A DNA stretch of 64,000 nt, from positions 28,811,726 through 28,875,725 of the forward strand of contig OZ022351.1 in NCBI GenBank assembly GCA_963989245.1. The letters run 5' to 3'. The notes beneath the pieces are model-generated. The model saw only the letters and a program-made list of their open reading frames with translations, did no database searches and was not told the DNA's origin. The translations under genes were made by a program, and so were the position numbers. Of the stretch, positions 11,393-21,500 are shown one piece after another. Each line of letters begins with the position of its first letter. Position 1 is the first letter of the stretch. The DNA is from Nansenia antarctica. Its lineage: Eukaryota > Chordata > Actinopteri > Argentiniformes > Microstomatidae.

Positions 11393-12230
11393 GAGTGTCT
11401 CCAATTCTGTTTATTAGTGATGTGAGTGACCAGACTTTCATCGCATTTTCAAGGATGTCTGGCAAAGATACATATGTAAATATGTAAAAGCCTATGTCTG
11501 AAATTAGAATAGATGTCTTTGCAAAGTGCATACATATGAACGTGTTCAATTATGGGGAAGGGAATAGGATCGAGTCATGTCATGTCATGACAGACATGTC
11601 ATCAAAATGTCACTGAAGGGCTCGCTCATAGGAGGGAGTCAGGTGTCAATCTGGAAAGGAAGGGGTCAAGCCAGTTGGCGAAGTCAAGTTTGTTTACATA
11701 GTCTGAAACTACAGATTGTACGCTTTCAAATGATGTGTCATACATTGAAATCGGAAACAAATTGAAGACGACACCCATATTTGAATGTTGGTACCCCTCA
11801 AACACAGAATGGGAGAAATGTGACTAATGAAACTGCAGCAACAAACGCTGCTAACAGCTAGCAGCGGCACTACGATCGCTACAAATGTCTAACTGCATTT
11901 CTATAACATCACAACATGCTGATTGAACATCAACATGCTAAAAACACATAACTACACACAACTAGATGATCACACAGTCCTTGCTTTTGAACACGTCCCA
12001 AAGTGAAACTATGTTTCCATTGGTGAGATTCTAAAGCTTTTTAACTTAAGTAGTACTCATATAATGTTTGCATTCTGTGTCTGAAAAACGACATTTTAAT
12101 TTGGCTGGTCTAGGGGATAGTAGTCAAAGGAAATAAACTACCACTTTCACTACAAAGCTTTCGGGAACCTATTCCCTGACCAAACATTGAGTGGACTGGA
12201 CACACATGAATAAATGACTGTGGCTCTTAG
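11393..12230. other. No recognisable feature
   Basis: Ordinary AT-rich intergenic DNA up to the provirus. No exon, repeat tail or RNA gene could be supported. The short frames present have no recognisable content. Confidence 0.5.
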
Positions 12231-12234
12231 ATCT
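12231..12234. repeat. Target-site duplication, left (ATCT)
   Basis: ATCT directly precedes the 5' LTR and recurs directly after the 3' LTR at 26079-26082. This gives a 4-bp duplication as expected from retroviral integrase. Confidence 0.85.
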
Positions 12235-12251
12235 TGTAGTGTATTTTCATA

Positions 12252-12269
12252 TGACGTGGCCATGGCAAC
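12252..12269 (+). promoter_or_regulatory. CRE-like plus RFX X-box-like site in U3
   Basis: TGACGT is followed by GTGGCC-AT-GGCAAC, which matches the X-box consensus GTNRCC-N(0-3)-RGYAAC. It sits within an 8-bp inverted repeat, ACGTGGCC...GGCCACGT (12255-12283). Another copy is in the 3' LTR at 25421-25438. Predicted enhancer only. Confidence 0.45.
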
Positions 12270-12712
12270 CCGACGGCCACGTAGTGAAAGCAACATAGTA
12301 GGAGACTCTGTTTGACTCTGTTTTACTCATCCAGGGCTTGCTTGAGGGCAGAAACATATTTGTCATTTATCTGATTCGTTCCCCTATTCACTAGATAACC
12401 GTCCGTTTGTGTTGTTTCTGTTAGGAGAAATAGGGAGAGACACACGGTGGCCTTTTGACAATGCATGTGCAGAGGATGGAATGTCATCATGGGAGGATAA
12501 TTGCATTGGGGTCGAGTCAGCAAAACGGCCATAACATAGGTTACATTGAAATTGTATTAGACCATAAGGTGAGTTGCATTATAATAAGACAATGACATCC
12601 TATTTCCAGGACGGAGAATGGCCTCACCTACTCACTGGTATGCTTTGTATTCAACCAAATTAAAGTAACGTGGACTCTGTTTAGTTGGCTCAGCGAAATA
12701 ATAGTGACAGGG

Positions 12713-12718
12713 TATAAA
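12713..12718 (+). promoter_or_regulatory. LTR TATA box
   Basis: TATAAA in GGGTATAAAGTCC, about 117 bp upstream of the poly-A signal. This spacing fits the U3/R promoter of a provirus. Duplicated at 25882-25887. Confidence 0.75.
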
Positions 12719-12829
12719 GTCCGCTACGTAGATGGACTCTTTCTCTTTATTTTTTCACATCCATCCTGTGACCGATTCGGACCATCAGCTCCATTGAAGG
12801 GGCCATGCTGTGTAACCTGCTTCTTTTTG

Positions 12830-12835
12830 AATAAA
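12830..12835 (+). terminator. LTR poly-A signal (5' copy)
   Basis: AATAAA downstream of the predicted R start. The functional copy for the provirus is at 25999-26004 in the 3' LTR. Confidence 0.75.
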
Positions 12836-12912
12836 CAAGTCTTGCTCAAATTTGCTCAAGAATTCTTCTTCATTTTTAGTAAGTAACAGATACCAAAATA
12901 TATACGAAATAA

Positions 12913-12930
12913 TGGCGAGACTAGCCCACG
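12913..12930 (+). other. Candidate primer-binding site
   Basis: TGGCGAGACTAGCCCACG begins three bases after the LTR. The TGG matches the CCA end of a tRNA. I cannot match the remaining 15 bases to a tRNA from memory, so the primer is unassigned. Confidence 0.5.
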
Positions 12931-12999
12931 AGTTAATTAATAGCTTATAAGTAATTATAGTGACCGTCAATTTTTACATCTCTTCATTCAGCGCCTGGA

Positions 13000-13001
13000 G
13001 G
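13000..13001 (+). promoter_or_regulatory. Major splice donor candidate of the provirus
   Basis: CTGGAG|GTAAGTACC is a near-perfect donor 91 bp after the LTR. It is well placed for making a spliced env message. The acceptor could not be assigned. Confidence 0.6.
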
Positions 13002-13010
13002 TAAGTACCA

Positions 13011-13066
13011 TTCTCCCTTTCTCTGTCTCTCCCTCTCCCTTTCTCTGTCTCTCCCTCTCCCTCTGC

Positions 13067-13117
<51 letters not shown>

Positions 13118-13487
13118 CCCCTCTCCCTCTGCCTTTCTCTCATTCTCTCTCTCTCTCTCTCTGTCTCCCTCCCTCTCTCTCTCTCCCTCTGCCTTTCTCA
13201 AATTGGTTCCCTTTCTCTCTCTCCCTCTGCCTTTCTCAAATTGGTTCCCTTTCTCTCTCTCTCTCTGTCTCCCTCCCTCTCTCTCTCTCCCTCTGCCTTT
13301 CTCAAATTGGTTCCCTTTCTCTCTCTCTCTCTGTCTCTCTCTCTCTCTCCCTCTGCCTTTCTCAAATTGGTTCCCTTTCTCTCTCTCTCTCTATCTCTCT
13401 CTCTCTCTCCCTCTGCCTTTCTCAAATTGGTTCCCTTCCTCTCTCACTCTCTGTCTCTCTGTCCCTCTCTCTCCCTGTCAGACTTCC
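13011..13487 (+). repeat. CT-rich microsatellite/minisatellite in the leader
   Basis: (CT)n-rich tract. From 13199 to 13440 it becomes an array in which AAATTGGTTCCCTTTCTC is followed by CT runs and CCCTCTGCCTTTCTC, with units of about 38-66 bp. It produces low-complexity frames on both strands that should not be read as genes. Confidence 0.85.
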
Positions 13488-14744
13488 AGCTTTGATGTAA
13501 TTAAATGATCTTAAGCTAAACAAAAGAATTTAGATTTGTGTTGAGTATCTGTTAGAAATATAAGATAATTACAATTGGATTGAATTTAAAGAGCCGGATT
13601 TAGAAATCTGTATTTGTACATAAATGTGTAAATTGCACTGTATTGGGAAAATATCGTGTGTGTGTGTAAGCCTGGTACTAAAGGAAGACGAACTTTAGTA
13701 GTGTCTACATGAAAAGTGTAGGCTTGTCGACAGAAAATTAACGGAAGACGTTTTGTTAATGGGTCGGCAATATTGGTTATTGTGAAGATTAGCGAGAAGC
13801 TGATGAATGTGTTATTATGTGTATGGAATGAGCATTCCTGTTTGATAAAAGTGTAATTGGACTGTAAAGTCTGTTTTGGAAGACAAGAGGTCCTTTGTCC
13901 TTGTCAGCGGAGCACAAACACGCACGCAGGCACGCACAGACACACACAGGCTCAGATTTCTCTTGGGAGAGAGACCGTGGAAAAAAGGCATTAGAGAATA
14001 TTAAAGTGAAATAATACGTTTAACTGCATTGAAAGATAATCTTGATATTGCGGAGTCGTGAATGTGCTCTGTTTGAGAAGACCGTGGTTTTTCGAGGAAA
14101 AACCGTGGGGTAGAGCCCATCCCCTCCCTTTCTGTGTGTCTCATTTCAGAGAAAAAAAAAAAAAAAAAAAAAGGCTGCAAAAAAGCACACATGCACACAC
14201 GGAGTTGAAAATCCTTTCTACTACAAAGGGAACCTGAATTTGATTGTTGCATAAAAGATAAAGTTAAAATCCATTTCACATAGACTATAGTGGTATAGAG
14301 ATAAAGTGGGTTGATCGTTGGGGTATTTTAAAGTAGTTTGGGGATATTTGTTGAGTTTTCATTCACAAGTCTAGTGGAAAGCGGGCGCATGCGCGTTAGC
14401 CGGAGCACATTCCATACTAAGGGCGTAGCCCAGCAGAGACTAGAGAACACAGATTCTTTTTCCTCCATTTTTCTTCCTTGCCTTTCATCTCTCTCTGTAA
14501 TAAAGTTGTGATTGCAGAAATCACGAAAGTTAAGCATAGTTTGTTAAAAGTAAAGATAGATTGTGGGCTTTTGATAGATTCAAAGGAAAAGAGGCCAGTC
14601 GTTCTGTGAGACATCTGTTTTCTGAGCAGAACACAGGAAGATTTATGACCATCGATAAAACAGCTCTGTGACTCTCGGTCTGCCTGTTTGCATAGAAGAC
14701 AGAGATCTGTAGAGAACATTTATAGAATGATGTTTGTAAATGAC

Positions 14745-15620
14745 TGTTGAATATTACATTACTTGTTTAAATACTAATTGATTGAATTAATTATTCAGAT
14801 CATTTCATTGTCTGTTTCACAAAACAATTGATTGATTCCACAGGTTTGGTCAAGTGTCTGTGACTGTCTAATGAAAACTATTCTGAATAACCATTCATTT
14901 TGTTTAATATTTTGATAACAGATAATTGACTCCACAGGTTTTAAATCAATGTATATGATGATATAATGAATAATTCTAACTAGTCATTAATTCCTTTCAC
15001 TTAATAGTTGATTTATTTACAGATTGTAATTAATATTTGTAAGTTACTTTTCAGCATATTGTGATCGCTGAAGCATTGTGTTTGATAGGAGAAAAATAAT
15101 AGGTTGTGACTTGAGATCACGACAGGGTGTTTTGAAGCAATCGATACCCAAGTCGGTTGCTTGGCGCCATCTAGTGGACAAAACACGACAAGACATTTTA
15201 AAACACTAATCCTCAGTGAGATCTATCTGAGGTCGATGAAATAGTCCTTTACATTAATAAATGGATGGTTGTAAATGATTGTAATATATTACATTACTTT
15301 AATTAATTTAATTAATTACAAATTGATTGAATTAATTATTCAGATCATTTCATTTTCTGTTTTCACAAAACTTTGATCAATTGTTTTGTGACAATCTAAT
15401 GATAACCATTCCTTTGTTTGATATGTTGATAATAGCTAATTGACTTCACAGGTTTACATCAATGAAGTGTACGATTGTACAATGACTAAGTCTAATTAAT
15501 CATTCATTCCTTTCAAATAACAAGTCGATTTCTTTACAGATTGTAATGAATAATTAATCATTCATTCCTTCCAAATAACAAATCAATTTCTTTACAGGTT
15601 GTTGTCACTATTCGTATTTT
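14745..15620 (+). repeat. Diverged direct duplication in the leader
   Basis: A block at about 14745-15060 recurs at about 15278-15620. It shares TTGATTGAATTAATTATTCA, then CACAGGTTT and CATTCCTTTCA segments in the same order. The second block has a further internal repeat (ATTAATCATTCATTCCTT at 15497 and 15553). Confidence 0.6.
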
Positions 15621-16281
15621 ACATCTTTTTATTTCAAGTTCTTTTTCACAGCTTTTGATTAAAGAAGAGCAGAACAGTTTATATCTGAGGATTGAGCAAT
15701 CAAGGGTTTTGTGAATCAGAAAGCGTGACCTGCCTTTGTAATTTGATAAATTGTGTTGAACAGCCTTTGTAGTTTAATAATTAAAGTTGACCTGAACTAT
15801 AATTAGTATTGACTGAGCAATTAAGTGATACACATTCATACACAATAAGGGAAAAACATTTAGATTAAAACTAAACTAAATTTGGATTGAATTGAATTGA
15901 AATTAAATTGAATTTAAATTTGAATTGAATGATTATTTAGTTATGATTATTAATAATTAATTAATATTAATTAATAGTGATAATTGATTGTTAGTGATTA
16001 ATTAGTTATGATTATTTAAATAATTTAAATAGAATTGAATTAAAATTTTAATTAAATTTAAATTAAAACACACACACACATAGATTACATTTAAGTCAAT
16101 AATACACAATACCACTGAAACAATCCGTTGTTCTGAATTGTAATGTTCTGTGTAGACAGTTGACGCAGTTAAAAGTTGGACTAGCATCTGTTTAGCAGAT
16201 ACGGCAACAGAAGGTGGGTTGTAAGAAAAGTACACCTTATAGCATATTTTCAGCATATTAAGCAGTATAAATATTTCAGAC

Positions 16282-18492
16282 ATGGGAGCCAAACCCAGTA
16301 ACATTGTGAGGGCTGTTAATACAGACAAGGGAATATTAGCAAATTCATCCCCTGTGGCTATAGTGGAAAAAATGAATCCTCTTGTTAAGGAGATTAGCAA
16401 AATGTCAACGAAATGGAATATTCGTTGGGCAGACATTGAACAACCATGGCCAGAAGAGGGCACCTTTGACTTACAATTAATTGCAACATTGGAGATACTT
16501 ATCAATGCACATAAGGCGCATCAAAAAGGAAAGATTAGATCAGAGAAACGCAGGTTAGAGTTAGCTATTTTAGACCTCTTCAAGGTAGAGGGGCAGAAAG
16601 TAGCATTAGCTTGGAATGAGAAAACAGCTCACATGGATCCAGAAAAAAGAGATGAATTGGCCAAAGCAATGGAAGAGAAAGTGAACATTCCATTCTCACA
16701 CACAGCTCCAATCTCCAGTCCTCCTCCCTATGCCAAGATACTGGAGGACAATTCTCAGCGGATCTACCCTCAGGTCCCCGTCCTAAGTACGAACGGAGCC
16801 TTCACTATCAAAGATGGGGGTGATAATGTACTAGAGAGGGGAAGAGCGAAAGTGACCGTGGATTTCGAACCAGAGAACAAGACAGATGACAATGAAGATG
16901 GCAGTGGAGGTGAAGGCGAATGTTCCGGTGCTGACAGCAATGCACAGGGAGGTTACAGTGCTCAGATCAGAAAACTAATAGCCAGGGCCGAAAAACAGGG
17001 AAGGACAAGACGCTATAAAAAGGGAAAAGAAGAAAGTGGTTCTGAAGATGAGCAGGAGTCTCTGAAGATAGCGAAGAAGAAAGAGAGCTTAAAGCAAAAG
17101 AAGAGGATGTCGGAGGAAGAGGAGGAAGAAAGGGTGAAAAAGGATAAGGAGGAGTTAAGAAAGAGGGCAAGAAAACTCCAGAAAAGCCTAAGAGAGGAGG
17201 AAAGTTGTATACGACAGATAGAGGAACTGGAAGAACAGATAGCTCAAGTGACATCATTTCATACATCCCAGCCGAACCTCTCAAGAGAATATCGTCAAGT
17301 GTCATCACATCATACATCCCAGCCGAACCTCCCAAGGTCTACAGCGACACCAAGGTGGGACGAAAGAACGGAGCCACTAGTAAGCAATTATGGCCTTAGA
17401 CCAAGAGGGAAGGCATCGGAGGAAGAGGAAATTCAGGGGATCTTCCCGGTGCTGTTTCGAGATAACAAGATAGAATATCGTCCTTGGGGTCATACAGATC
17501 TGTCTGAAGTGATCGAAAAACTCCCAGTCCTAGAAGATGGGGGTCACCCTTGGACTAACGAGATGGACGTGAGACTGACAGGGACGCAGGCCGCGATGGG
17601 AGACCTGAAAAGACTCTTAGCCTTTATTACAGGATTGGACACCATGCAGGAAATATTGACGAAGGCAGGACTTCATAAATATATCGGTACATCAGTTTAT
17701 GACCCAGAGCTCTTCGCAGCAAACAGAGGCAGGCTGTGGAAGGCAATCAGAGAGACATACCCTACTCACATTCACCCAGACAATATCATTGTGATGCCAC
17801 TGGGAGAAGATGAGAATCCCAGAGGTTATGTAGCCCGTGTGCACTCTCAATGGAGAAGTGTGACAGGGAAGGATGCCGAAGATAACCCGTTAGAAAAAGC
17901 CATAATCAGGGAAAAGATTCAACAAGGTCTCCCTACCCCAGTTAAGAACAAGTTAGCAGAAGTGGTGGGGCTACGACACATGAACAAGGCTGTTTATATA
18001 GACAACGTAGCACACCAAGTAGAATTATTTAGAAAGAAGATTCAGATACAGAAGGCACAAGACGAAGACTCACTCAGAAAACTAACTCAAGTACAATTGA
18101 CGGAAGGCAAGAAAACCAGAGAGAGAGTGCAGACCATAGCCCTACAGGTCCCATCTCAGCCACAGCAACTGCAAACTGTCCCTCCCCAGTCATACCCACA
18201 GGGGCCACAAGGGGGGTATCCATACCCACAGGGGCCACCAGGGGTGCAAGTGGTTCCGTACCAGCCATACAACCAGCCTGGCCAAGGACCACCACAAGAG
18301 GGATGGACCGCAGCCGGGAAGAAGATGTTAGGACCATGTTTCCAATGCGGCCAGGATGGACACTTAGCCCGTACCTGCTGGAAGAAGAACCAGGGGGGCG
18401 CAGGGGGGAAACAAAAAGGAAGATATAGGCCCCCTGCTACACCGGCTCCAGGAGTGGTGAACCCCTACGGAGGCCCACCAGCTGGGCTATAG
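16282..18492 (+). CDS. gag: Gag polyprotein
   Basis: 736 residues, ending at UAG 18490-18492. The start is MGAKPSN, with Gly2 and Ser6 fitting N-myristoylation of the matrix. A P-P-P-Y late-budding motif lies at residues 147-150. A long Lys/Glu-rich, probably coiled-coil region covers about residues 225-330. It includes a 48-bp tandem duplication giving two HTSQPNL copies (17239-17338). A capsid-like segment follows (about 430-610), then a Pro/Gln/Tyr-rich stretch. A single CCHC zinc knuckle (C-x2-C-x4-H-x4-C) starts at residue 686. Gag builds the virion core, and pol is made by reading through its stop. The frame is intact. Confidence 0.92.
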   Translation: MGAKPSNIVRAVNTDKGILANSSPVAIVEKMNPLVKEISKMSTKWNIRWADIEQPWPEEGTFDLQLIATLEILINAHKAHQKGKIRSEKRRLELAILDLFKVEGQKVALAWNEKTAHMDPEKRDELAKAMEEKVNIPFSHTAPISSPPPYAKILEDNSQRIYPQVPVLSTNGAFTIKDGGDNVLERGRAKVTVDFEPENKTDDNEDGSGGEGECSGADSNAQGGYSAQIRKLIARAEKQGRTRRYKKGKEESGSEDEQESLKIAKKKESLKQKKRMSEEEEEERVKKDKEELRKRARKLQKSLREEESCIRQIEELEEQIAQVTSFHTSQPNLSREYRQVSSHHTSQPNLPRSTATPRWDERTEPLVSNYGLRPRGKASEEEEIQGIFPVLFRDNKIEYRPWGHTDLSEVIEKLPVLEDGGHPWTNEMDVRLTGTQAAMGDLKRLLAFITGLDTMQEILTKAGLHKYIGTSVYDPELFAANRGRLWKAIRETYPTHIHPDNIIVMPLGEDENPRGYVARVHSQWRSVTGKDAEDNPLEKAIIREKIQQGLPTPVKNKLAEVVGLRHMNKAVYIDNVAHQVELFRKKIQIQKAQDEDSLRKLTQVQLTEGKKTRERVQTIALQVPSQPQQLQTVPPQSYPQGPQGGYPYPQGPPGVQVVPYQPYNQPGQGPPQEGWTAAGKKMLGPCFQCGQDGHLARTCWKKNQGGAGGKQKGRYRPPATPAPGVVNPYGGPPAGL

Positions 18493-18532
18493 GGGTGCCC
18501 AGAAGATCCGAGAGGGGGGTGCCAGCTGGTGG
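18475..18532 (+). promoter_or_regulatory. Gag-pol readthrough UAG inside a perfect inverted repeat
   Basis: UAG (18490-18492) is followed by GGG and an open frame of 12 codons joining pol, as in gammaretroviral stop-codon readthrough. An 11-bp arm, CCACCAGCTGG (18475-18485), pairs perfectly with CCAGCTGGTGG (18522-18532), placing the stop in a 36-base loop. Direct copies of GGGTGCC occur at 18493 and 18516. Readthrough itself is inferred. Confidence 0.75.
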
Positions 18533-21500
18533 TGACGAACAGGCCTGAAGATGAACCTACCATATGGGTGTCGGTCAACCAACGTCCATTAGAATTGATG
18601 GTGGACAGTGGAGCAGCCTACACCTGTCTGAAGCCTGAAGATGCCACGCACCTTCCTATGTCTGGGAAATATGTGAAGACAATCGGATTCGAGGGAATTA
18701 AACAGCTGATCCCTACTACTGAGCTTGTAAGCTTAGAGTACAAAGGACAGAGAGCAGATCTGTCAATACTTGTATCAGAACACACGCCAATAGGGCTACT
18801 AGGGAGAGATGCACTATGCCAATTGAACTGTACAGTGAAATGCACACCTGACGGCTGTCGGGTGACAGTGCCACAAGAGAACAAACAGCTGTCTGTCATG
18901 ATGGACAACAACGCATCTATGGTGTATTGGGTGGGAGGGCTTAGCCCAGACCTAATGGAACCAGCAAGGATGTGGGACAATTATATCCTGGCACACATGT
19001 CCGAGGCCAGAAGGCCTACTGATCCATTGCATTGTACACTCCAGTATTTTAGAGAAGTTGCAGATGCAAACCCAGATGAGTGGCTGAAGCATCAGCCAAA
19101 ACAGGTACAGCTTAGTACAAGTTGTATAATCCTAGGCCCTCAGGGAGTGGCTATGAAGATAAACAGTGACACTTATCTAGATCAGGAGCATAAGATTGAG
19201 GGTAGCATCCCTCATGTGACACTTATGATATCTGAACATTATAAACAGAAGCATTTAGGGGCAATGATGGCAGACTCAGAAAAAGCCAGATTTGTAACGA
19301 CAAAAGAAAACCCTGCTATCTGGAGGAGCATTGATGGACAGTTCACAAAACTGATGATCTCTGCTCAAGGAATAGGACATCCGCAGACTGTGAAGCTAAT
19401 GAACCAGCTAATCCTTCCTGTACAACCTGAAAAAGACCTCAGAGAAGAAATGATACAGAATGTGCCAGCAGACCTGTGGGCAAAGAACAGTACAGACATT
19501 GGATTTGTGAAATCAGCTCGTCCATTGAGAGTTGAACTCATACCGGGTGCAAAACCCCCTTGGAAAAACCAATACCCATTGAAGCAGGAAGCAATTGATG
19601 GAATTGAGCCACAGATCAAAGGATTGTTAGAGGCAGGAGTCTTGAAGATAACTCAATATCCGTTAAGTAACACACCTCTTCTGCCAGTAACGAAACCTGA
19701 TGGTTCATATCGTCTGGTACATGACCTACGGGCTGTGAATGAGGTAGTTGTCAGCTATCCAGCCGAAGTTCCTGATCCTCATGTGCTGTTGACTCAGATT
19801 CCATCTACAGCCAAAGTATTTACAGTGATTGATTTATGCGGGGCTTTCTTTTCTATACCTCTTAGTGTAGAAAGTCAAGGGTTATTTGGGTTTACCTACA
19901 AAGGTCAACATTATCAATATACCAGAATGCCACAAGGGTACAAACACAGTCCTCATGTTTTTAATCAGGTCTTGAAGGAGGACTTAGACGGGTTAGGGCA
20001 GACGATAAGTAGTACTGCCATTCAGTACATGGATGACATACTCCTTTGTGCCCCAGATGAAGAAACATGTCACAGGGATTCCGTTAAACTGTTAAAGGTT
20101 TTGGCGGAGAAGGGACACAAGGTGTCTAAAAAGAAGCTACAGTATTGCCAGGAAAAGGTAACTTACTTAGGACAATCTATTACACAGGGACATCGCAGTG
20201 TCACTAACGAACACTTGGAAGCTATTCAGAAGGCTCCAAAACCACGAACGGTTAGGGAAATGATGATGTTTTTGGGCATTACTGGGTATAGTTCAGCATG
20301 GGTGGAGGATTACACTAGACTGGTCGCTCCATTGAGGGGGATGATTAAGGAAACAGGTAGTGATAAACTCCAATGTTGCATTACTTGGACAAGGGAAGCT
20401 GATTTGGCGTTTGAGACAATTAAACACAAATTACAAGAAGCGCCAGCTTTAGCGCTTCCAGATTATTCCAAAGAATTTGGATTGTATGTTTCTTCTTCAG
20501 CCAAAGGGAAGTATGCCTGCGCTGTTCTTACGCAACCAACAGGCATTGGACCTAGTCCACAGCCCATAGCCTATTACTCTGTCGCATATTCAGAGGTAGA
20601 AATGGGTTTCGCGCCATGCTACAGAGCAATGGCCGGGGCATATCTTATGTACGAGAAGGCAACAACCTTAACAATGGGGTACCCAATTACCATTCTCTGC
20701 CACCACAGTCTAAGGAATCTTTTGAATCAAGGCAAGTATACTTTGACGATGCCTAGGATTAGGAATTATTACAGGATGTTGGAAAGAGAAGATGTAACAT
20801 TACTAAGATGTAACACACTTAACCCAGCAGAGACCTTGCCAACCCCAGAAGATGGGGAACCACACGATTGTGTGAAGGAAGCTATGAGGTACTCTAAGCT
20901 TAGAGCAGATCTACTAGCTTTGCCTTTAAAGGAAGCTGACGTTGAGTATTGGACTGATGGATCTTGTTACCGGGTAGGAGAAAGTTTACGTGCTGGGTAT
21001 GCCATAGTCCGATCCCAAAATTCAGGGTTCATTGTGGAACAAGCCGAGGCTGTTCCTCAGCCTTGTTCAGCTCAATTGGCTGAGTTAATTGCCCTCACAG
21101 AAGCATGCAACTTGGGAACCGGACGAAGAGTGACAGTGTACACCGACTCTGCCTACGCCCATAATGTGTGTCATCTACATGGAGCTGTATGGAAGGGACG
21201 GGGTTTTAAGAAAACTGATGGTTCGCCTATTCAGCACCACGCTCAAATCATGAAGCTGTTACAAGCCATGATGAAACCAAGGGAATTAGCCATAGTGAAG
21301 TGTGCCGCACACAGATCTGACTCATCACATGTCACACAAGGTAACAGGGCTGCAGATGATGCAGCCAAAGCCATTACAGGAGCAGACAAAGCAGGTAAAG
21401 TTCTGCTGGTCACACATGAAGCACAGTTACAGGGCATGGTCACGCTTGAGGATTTGTTGATGTTACAGAGTGGGGCAAATGCGCTAGACAAAAACCTATG

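Larger units (their letters stand above)
12235..12909 (+). repeat. 5' LTR
   Basis: It begins TGTAGTG and ends ATACGAAA. Its limits are set by identity with 25404-26078 (constant offset 13,169) and by the ATCT duplication. It contains a TATA box at 12713-12718 and a poly-A signal AATAAA at 12830-12835. R therefore starts around 12740, and U3 is about 500 bp. Confidence 0.95.
12910..16281 (+). other. Proviral leader (3.4 kb, non-coding)
   Basis: Far longer than the few hundred bases usual for simple retroviruses. It holds a consensus splice donor, a CT-rich array, a 21-base poly-A run (14152-14172), an internal duplication and a very AT-rich end (15880-16070). Frames on both strands are short and low-complexity, and none is supported as an accessory gene. 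Confidence 0.7.

Noticed and set aside
12323..12970. Small proteins encoded in the LTR
   Set aside because: The 60-70 codon frames are identical in both LTRs only because the LTRs are identical. No start context or family match.
12974..14719. Accessory genes in the proviral leader
   Set aside because: Frames are low-complexity (CT repeats) or short and unrelated to known orfA/B/C-type genes; none could be supported.
16967..17335. Antisense frame opposite gag
   Set aside because: Shadow of the Lys/Glu-rich gag segment read as Leu/Ser/Phe.
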